Below, piece after piece: positions 6,191 through 8,202 of a DNA stretch of 8,202 nt. The position numbers and the translations under genes are program-made. The notes under the pieces were generated by a model. That model made no database searches. It saw only the letters and a list, made by a program, of their open reading frames with translations, and was not told the DNA's origin. Positions within the stretch are counted from its first letter, which is position 1. Each line of letters starts with the position of its first letter. The stretch is from an uncultured Selenomonadaceae bacterium (GTDB lineage Bacteria; Bacillota; Negativicutes; Selenomonadales; Selenomonadaceae): positions 1-8,202 of the forward strand of contig CAJOKY010000178.1 of the NCBI GenBank assembly GCA_905235425.1, written 5' to 3'.

Positions 6191-7278
6191 AGAGTTTGAA
6201 TAGAAAAATTACACGGCAAATTCAAGTAGGCAATATAAAAATCGGCGGCGGCGCGCCAATCAGCGTTCAATCCATGACAAATACCAAAACTACGGACGTT
6301 AAAGCGACCGTCGAACAAATTTTAAACCTTCAAGCGGCAGGTTGCGACATTGTACGCGTTGCCGTACCTGATATGGACGCGGCTAAATCTTTGCACGAAA
6401 TAATTTCTGCCGTCGAAGTGCCGATAATCGCCGACATACACTTTGACTATAAATTGGCGCTTGAATCGATTAATCAAGGCGTTGCGGCGTTGCGGCTTAA
6501 TCCCGGCAATATCGGCGGCGCGGCTCATGTGCGTGAAGTTGTTGCGGCGGCTAAAGATAAAAAAATTCCAATACGAATCGGCGTAAATGCCGGATCATTG
6601 AGTAGAAAAATTTTACAGAAGTACGGCGGCGTGACGGCGGAAGGTTTAGTCGAATCTGCGCGGGAACACGTGAAAATTTTGGAAGATGAAAACTTTTTTG
6701 ACATAAAAATTTCACTCAAGGCGCACGACGTACCATTAACTTTGGCGGCATATCGTTTAATGTCCGCGCAGGTTGATTATCCCTTGCACGTCGGCATTAC
6801 TGAGGCGGGTACTATTAACAGTGGCGTGATAAAATCTGCGGTAGGTATAGGCGCACTTTTGGCAGAAGGCATAGGCGATACAATACGTGTTTCATTGACC
6901 GGTGATCCCGTTGCAGAAGTTAAGGTCGGCAATGAAATTTTAAAATCGCTCGGCTTAAAAGATTACGGCGCGACGTTAATTGCCTGTCCTACTTGCGGCA
7001 GGACGCGAATAAATTTGCCTGACATTGCCGCGCAGGTTGAAGAAAAAATTTCAAACGTGAAAAAAAATATCACGGTGGCGGTTATGGGATGTGTAGTGAA
7101 CGGTCCCGGCGAGGCTCGCAATGCCGACGTTGGTATTGCCGGTGCGGACGGTGAAGGCATAATCTTTCGCAAAGGTGAAATTGTTCGTAAGGTTGCAGAA
7201 TCTGAACTTGTCGACGAACTTTTCAAAGAGATTGACGCCTTGATACAGCATGGAAAGGAAGAAAATGTTACACCCTAA
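6187..7278 (+). CDS. ispG: 4-hydroxy-3-methylbut-2-enyl diphosphate synthase, 4Fe-4S enzyme (MEP pathway)
   Basis: Reductively converts 2-C-methyl-D-erythritol 2,4-cyclodiphosphate to HMBPP, the penultimate MEP step, using electrons from ferredoxin or flavodoxin; cytoplasmic. The 363 residues match the short bacterial form. The N-terminal TIM-barrel part shows VQSMTNT (27-33), DIVRVAVPD (54-62), ADIHFDY (82-88) and LRLNPGNIG (102-110). The C-terminal iron-sulfur domain has C267 and C270 (ACPTC), C302 (GCVVNGPGEA) and E309, the same spacing as E. coli C270, C273, C305 and E312. The start is GTG at 6187, overlapping the previous stop by one base, with AAAGAGG 13 bases upstream, longer than ideal. 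TTG at 6196 is an alternative. It overlaps ksgA by 14 bases. It belongs to the same pathway as dxr, four genes upstream. Intact. Confidence 0.96.
   Translation: MKSLNRKITRQIQVGNIKIGGGAPISVQSMTNTKTTDVKATVEQILNLQAAGCDIVRVAVPDMDAAKSLHEIISAVEVPIIADIHFDYKLALESINQGVAALRLNPGNIGGAAHVREVVAAAKDKKIPIRIGVNAGSLSRKILQKYGGVTAEGLVESAREHVKILEDENFFDIKISLKAHDVPLTLAAYRLMSAQVDYPLHVGITEAGTINSGVIKSAVGIGALLAEGIGDTIRVSLTGDPVAEVKVGNEILKSLGLKDYGATLIACPTCGRTRINLPDIAAQVEEKISNVKKNITVAVMGCVVNGPGEARNADVGIAGADGEGIIFRKGEIVRKVAESELVDELFKEIDALIQHGKEENVTP
7255..7260 (+). promoter_or_regulatory. Ribosome binding site of ksgA inside the end of ispG
   Basis: AAGGAA lies within the last codons of ispG, 4 bases (7261-7264) before ATG 7265; counted from the last G (7258) the spacing is 6. 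It decides the start in favour of 7265 over 7250 and indicates coupled translation of the two genes. Confidence 0.65.
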
Positions 7279-8095
7279 GATAGCGAATTTGTCGGCAACG
7301 CGGCACATACTGAAAACATTTAATCTGCGTGCGTCGAAGAGATTGGGACAAAATTTTTTAATAGACTCGGCGGTAGTGGACGGCATTGTTGAGGCGGCGG
7401 AAATTTCAGAAGGCGATAACGTTTTGGAAATTGGACCCGGCATTGGCACTTTGACGCAGGGATTACTTGAGGCAGGCGCTAATGTCACGGCGGTAGAGTT
7501 GGATAAAAAATTACCTGCGGTGCTGGCTCAAACGTTGGAAGGCTACGAAAATTTTAAATTGGTACAAGGCGACATTTTGAAAGTAGATTTAGAAGAGTTG
7601 ATGCCGCAAAATTTCAAAGTGGTTGCGAACTTGCCGTACTATATCACGACACAAATTTTGTTGACGCTTATGGAAAGAAAATTGCCGGTAACAAAAATTG
7701 TGACAATGGTGCAAAAAGAAGTTGCAGAAAGAATGATCGCCGCGCCAAATTCTAAGGCTTACGGTGCCATGACGGTAGCGGTACAATTTCGCGCAGATGT
7801 ACGAATTGCATTTGACGTACCGCCGGAAAGTTTTATACCGCGTCCTGAAGTTACAAGCTCGGTAGTAGTCTGCGACATTAGAGAAACGCCGTTTAAAGTC
7901 GATGAAACATTTTTTACAAAGGTTGTACGTGCGGCATTTGGACAGCGGCGAAAGACTTTATTAAATTCATTAATAGGCGCAGGTTTTCAGCGTGAGGCGG
8001 TTACAAAGGCGTTGGAAGTTGCAGGGATTGAACCTGCGCGGCGTGCAGAGACATTGACGCTTGAAGAGTTTAGCAGATTAGCGATTAGCTTTTAG
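7265..8095 (+). CDS. rsmA: 16S rRNA dimethyladenosine transferase (A1518/A1519)
   Basis: Also called KsgA. It dimethylates the two adjacent adenines in the helix 45 loop of 16S rRNA using S-adenosylmethionine, a late checkpoint in small-subunit assembly; its loss gives kasugamycin resistance. The 276 residues from ATG 7265 contain KRLGQNFL (25-32), SAM-binding EIGPGIGTLT (55-64), the acidic E78 (AVELD), D103 (QGD), catalytic NLPYYIT (122-128), VQKEVAERM (149-157), PPESFIPRPEV (186-196) and AAFGQRRKTL (223-232). The start at 7265 is chosen because AAGGAA (7255-7260) lies just upstream; ATG 7250 would add five residues. The gene overlaps ispG by 14 bases, implying translational coupling. Its last codons, RLAISF and the TAG stop, fall in a heptamer array, so the extreme C-terminus may be repeat-derived. 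Intact and confidently assigned. Confidence 0.96.
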   Translation: MLHPKIANLSATRHILKTFNLRASKRLGQNFLIDSAVVDGIVEAAEISEGDNVLEIGPGIGTLTQGLLEAGANVTAVELDKKLPAVLAQTLEGYENFKLVQGDILKVDLEELMPQNFKVVANLPYYITTQILLTLMERKLPVTKIVTMVQKEVAERMIAAPNSKAYGAMTVAVQFRADVRIAFDVPPESFIPRPEVTSSVVVCDIRETPFKVDETFFTKVVRAAFGQRRKTLLNSLIGAGFQREAVTKALEVAGIEPARRAETLTLEEFSRLAISF

Positions 8096-8127
8096 ACTAA
8101 TCCCTACTCCCTAATCCCTCGCACCTA
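8071..8127 (+). repeat. Degenerate heptanucleotide array across the ksgA stop codon
   Basis: Units TAGCAGA(T) (8071-8078), TAGCGAT (8079-8085), TAGCTTT (8086-8092) and TAGACTA (8093-8099) pass into ATCCCTA, CTCCCTA and ATCCCTC (8100-8120) and GCACCTA (8121-8127). TAGCGAT and TAGCTTT are identical to units in the dxr-rseP array. The CTCCCTA type is the reverse complement of the GGAGTAG type seen at 4152-4163. The ksgA stop TAG (8093-8095) is the start of one unit, so the array begins inside coding sequence. Confidence 0.8.
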
Positions 8128-8138
8128 GCTTTGATTTG

Positions 8139-8159
8139 CCGTCTTCGGACGGTTTTTTT
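8139..8159 (+). terminator. Strong intrinsic terminator at the operon end
   Basis: CCGTC (8139-8143) and GACGG (8148-8152) form a perfect 5-bp stem closed by the very stable TTCG tetraloop, followed by seven T (8153-8159). It lies 43 bases after the ksgA stop and ends the plus-strand block. The remaining bases to 8202 hold no gene; a lone TTGACT at 8184-8189 could be the -35 box of a promoter running off the right edge. Confidence 0.93.
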
Positions 8160-8202
8160 GTTGCAAAAAATATTACGCCGAAATTGACTAAAATCATTAA
8201 CT

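Noticed and set aside
7051..7488. 145-codon minus-strand open frame across the ispG/ksgA junction
   Set aside because: Antisense to two intact conserved enzymes; composition is that of a shadow frame.
8184..8202. TTGACT as the -35 box of a downstream gene
   Set aside because: The matching -10 box would lie beyond the right edge, so it cannot be supported.

Overview
The window is ordinary bacterial chromosome, gene-dense and fairly AT-rich, with Gram-positive-style ribosome binding sites (AAGGGGA, AGAAGG, AAAGGA). The MEP-pathway genes, a site-2 protease of the RseP/RasP type carrying the variant sequence GGFNDIAGMD, and the dxr-rseP-ispG gene order suggest Bacillota, most likely Negativicutes (Selenomonas-like). 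This assignment is an inference from protein style; no rRNA is present to confirm it.

Layout. Positions 1-1490 (minus strand) hold the N-terminal 496 codons of a membrane-anchored MutS-like ATPase whose C-terminus lies beyond the left edge. It is read from a near-consensus promoter at 1524-1552. Divergently, a promoter at 1601-1629 drives a tRNA-Pro(GGG) gene at 1664-1740, followed by a modest intrinsic terminator. From 1823 to 8095 all genes are on the plus strand and closely packed: dxr, rseP-like, a Bcr/CflA-type MFS exporter, a secreted von Willebrand factor A (VWA) protein, ispG and rsmA/ksgA. A strong UUCG-loop terminator follows at 8139-8159. No convincing promoter is visible inside the block, so it may be one operon fed partly by readthrough from the tRNA promoter.

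Function. Dxr and IspG are the second and sixth enzymes of the non-mevalonate isoprenoid route. RseP-like is a membrane protease commonly encoded beside dxr. KsgA dimethylates 16S rRNA. The MFS exporter and VWA protein sit between rseP and ispG and look like accessory genes added to a conserved housekeeping cluster.

The most unusual feature is a set of degenerate 7-base tandem repeats at four gene junctions (2984-3073, 4143-4212, 6177-6190, 8071-8127). The unit changes stepwise along each array, related units recur at different junctions (some in inverted orientation), and the repeats supply the stop codons of dxr, the VWA gene and ksgA and the GTG start of ispG. They resemble the heptanucleotide STRR repeats known from filamentous cyanobacteria. 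I see no defence system, transposase, CRISPR array or prophage gene here.
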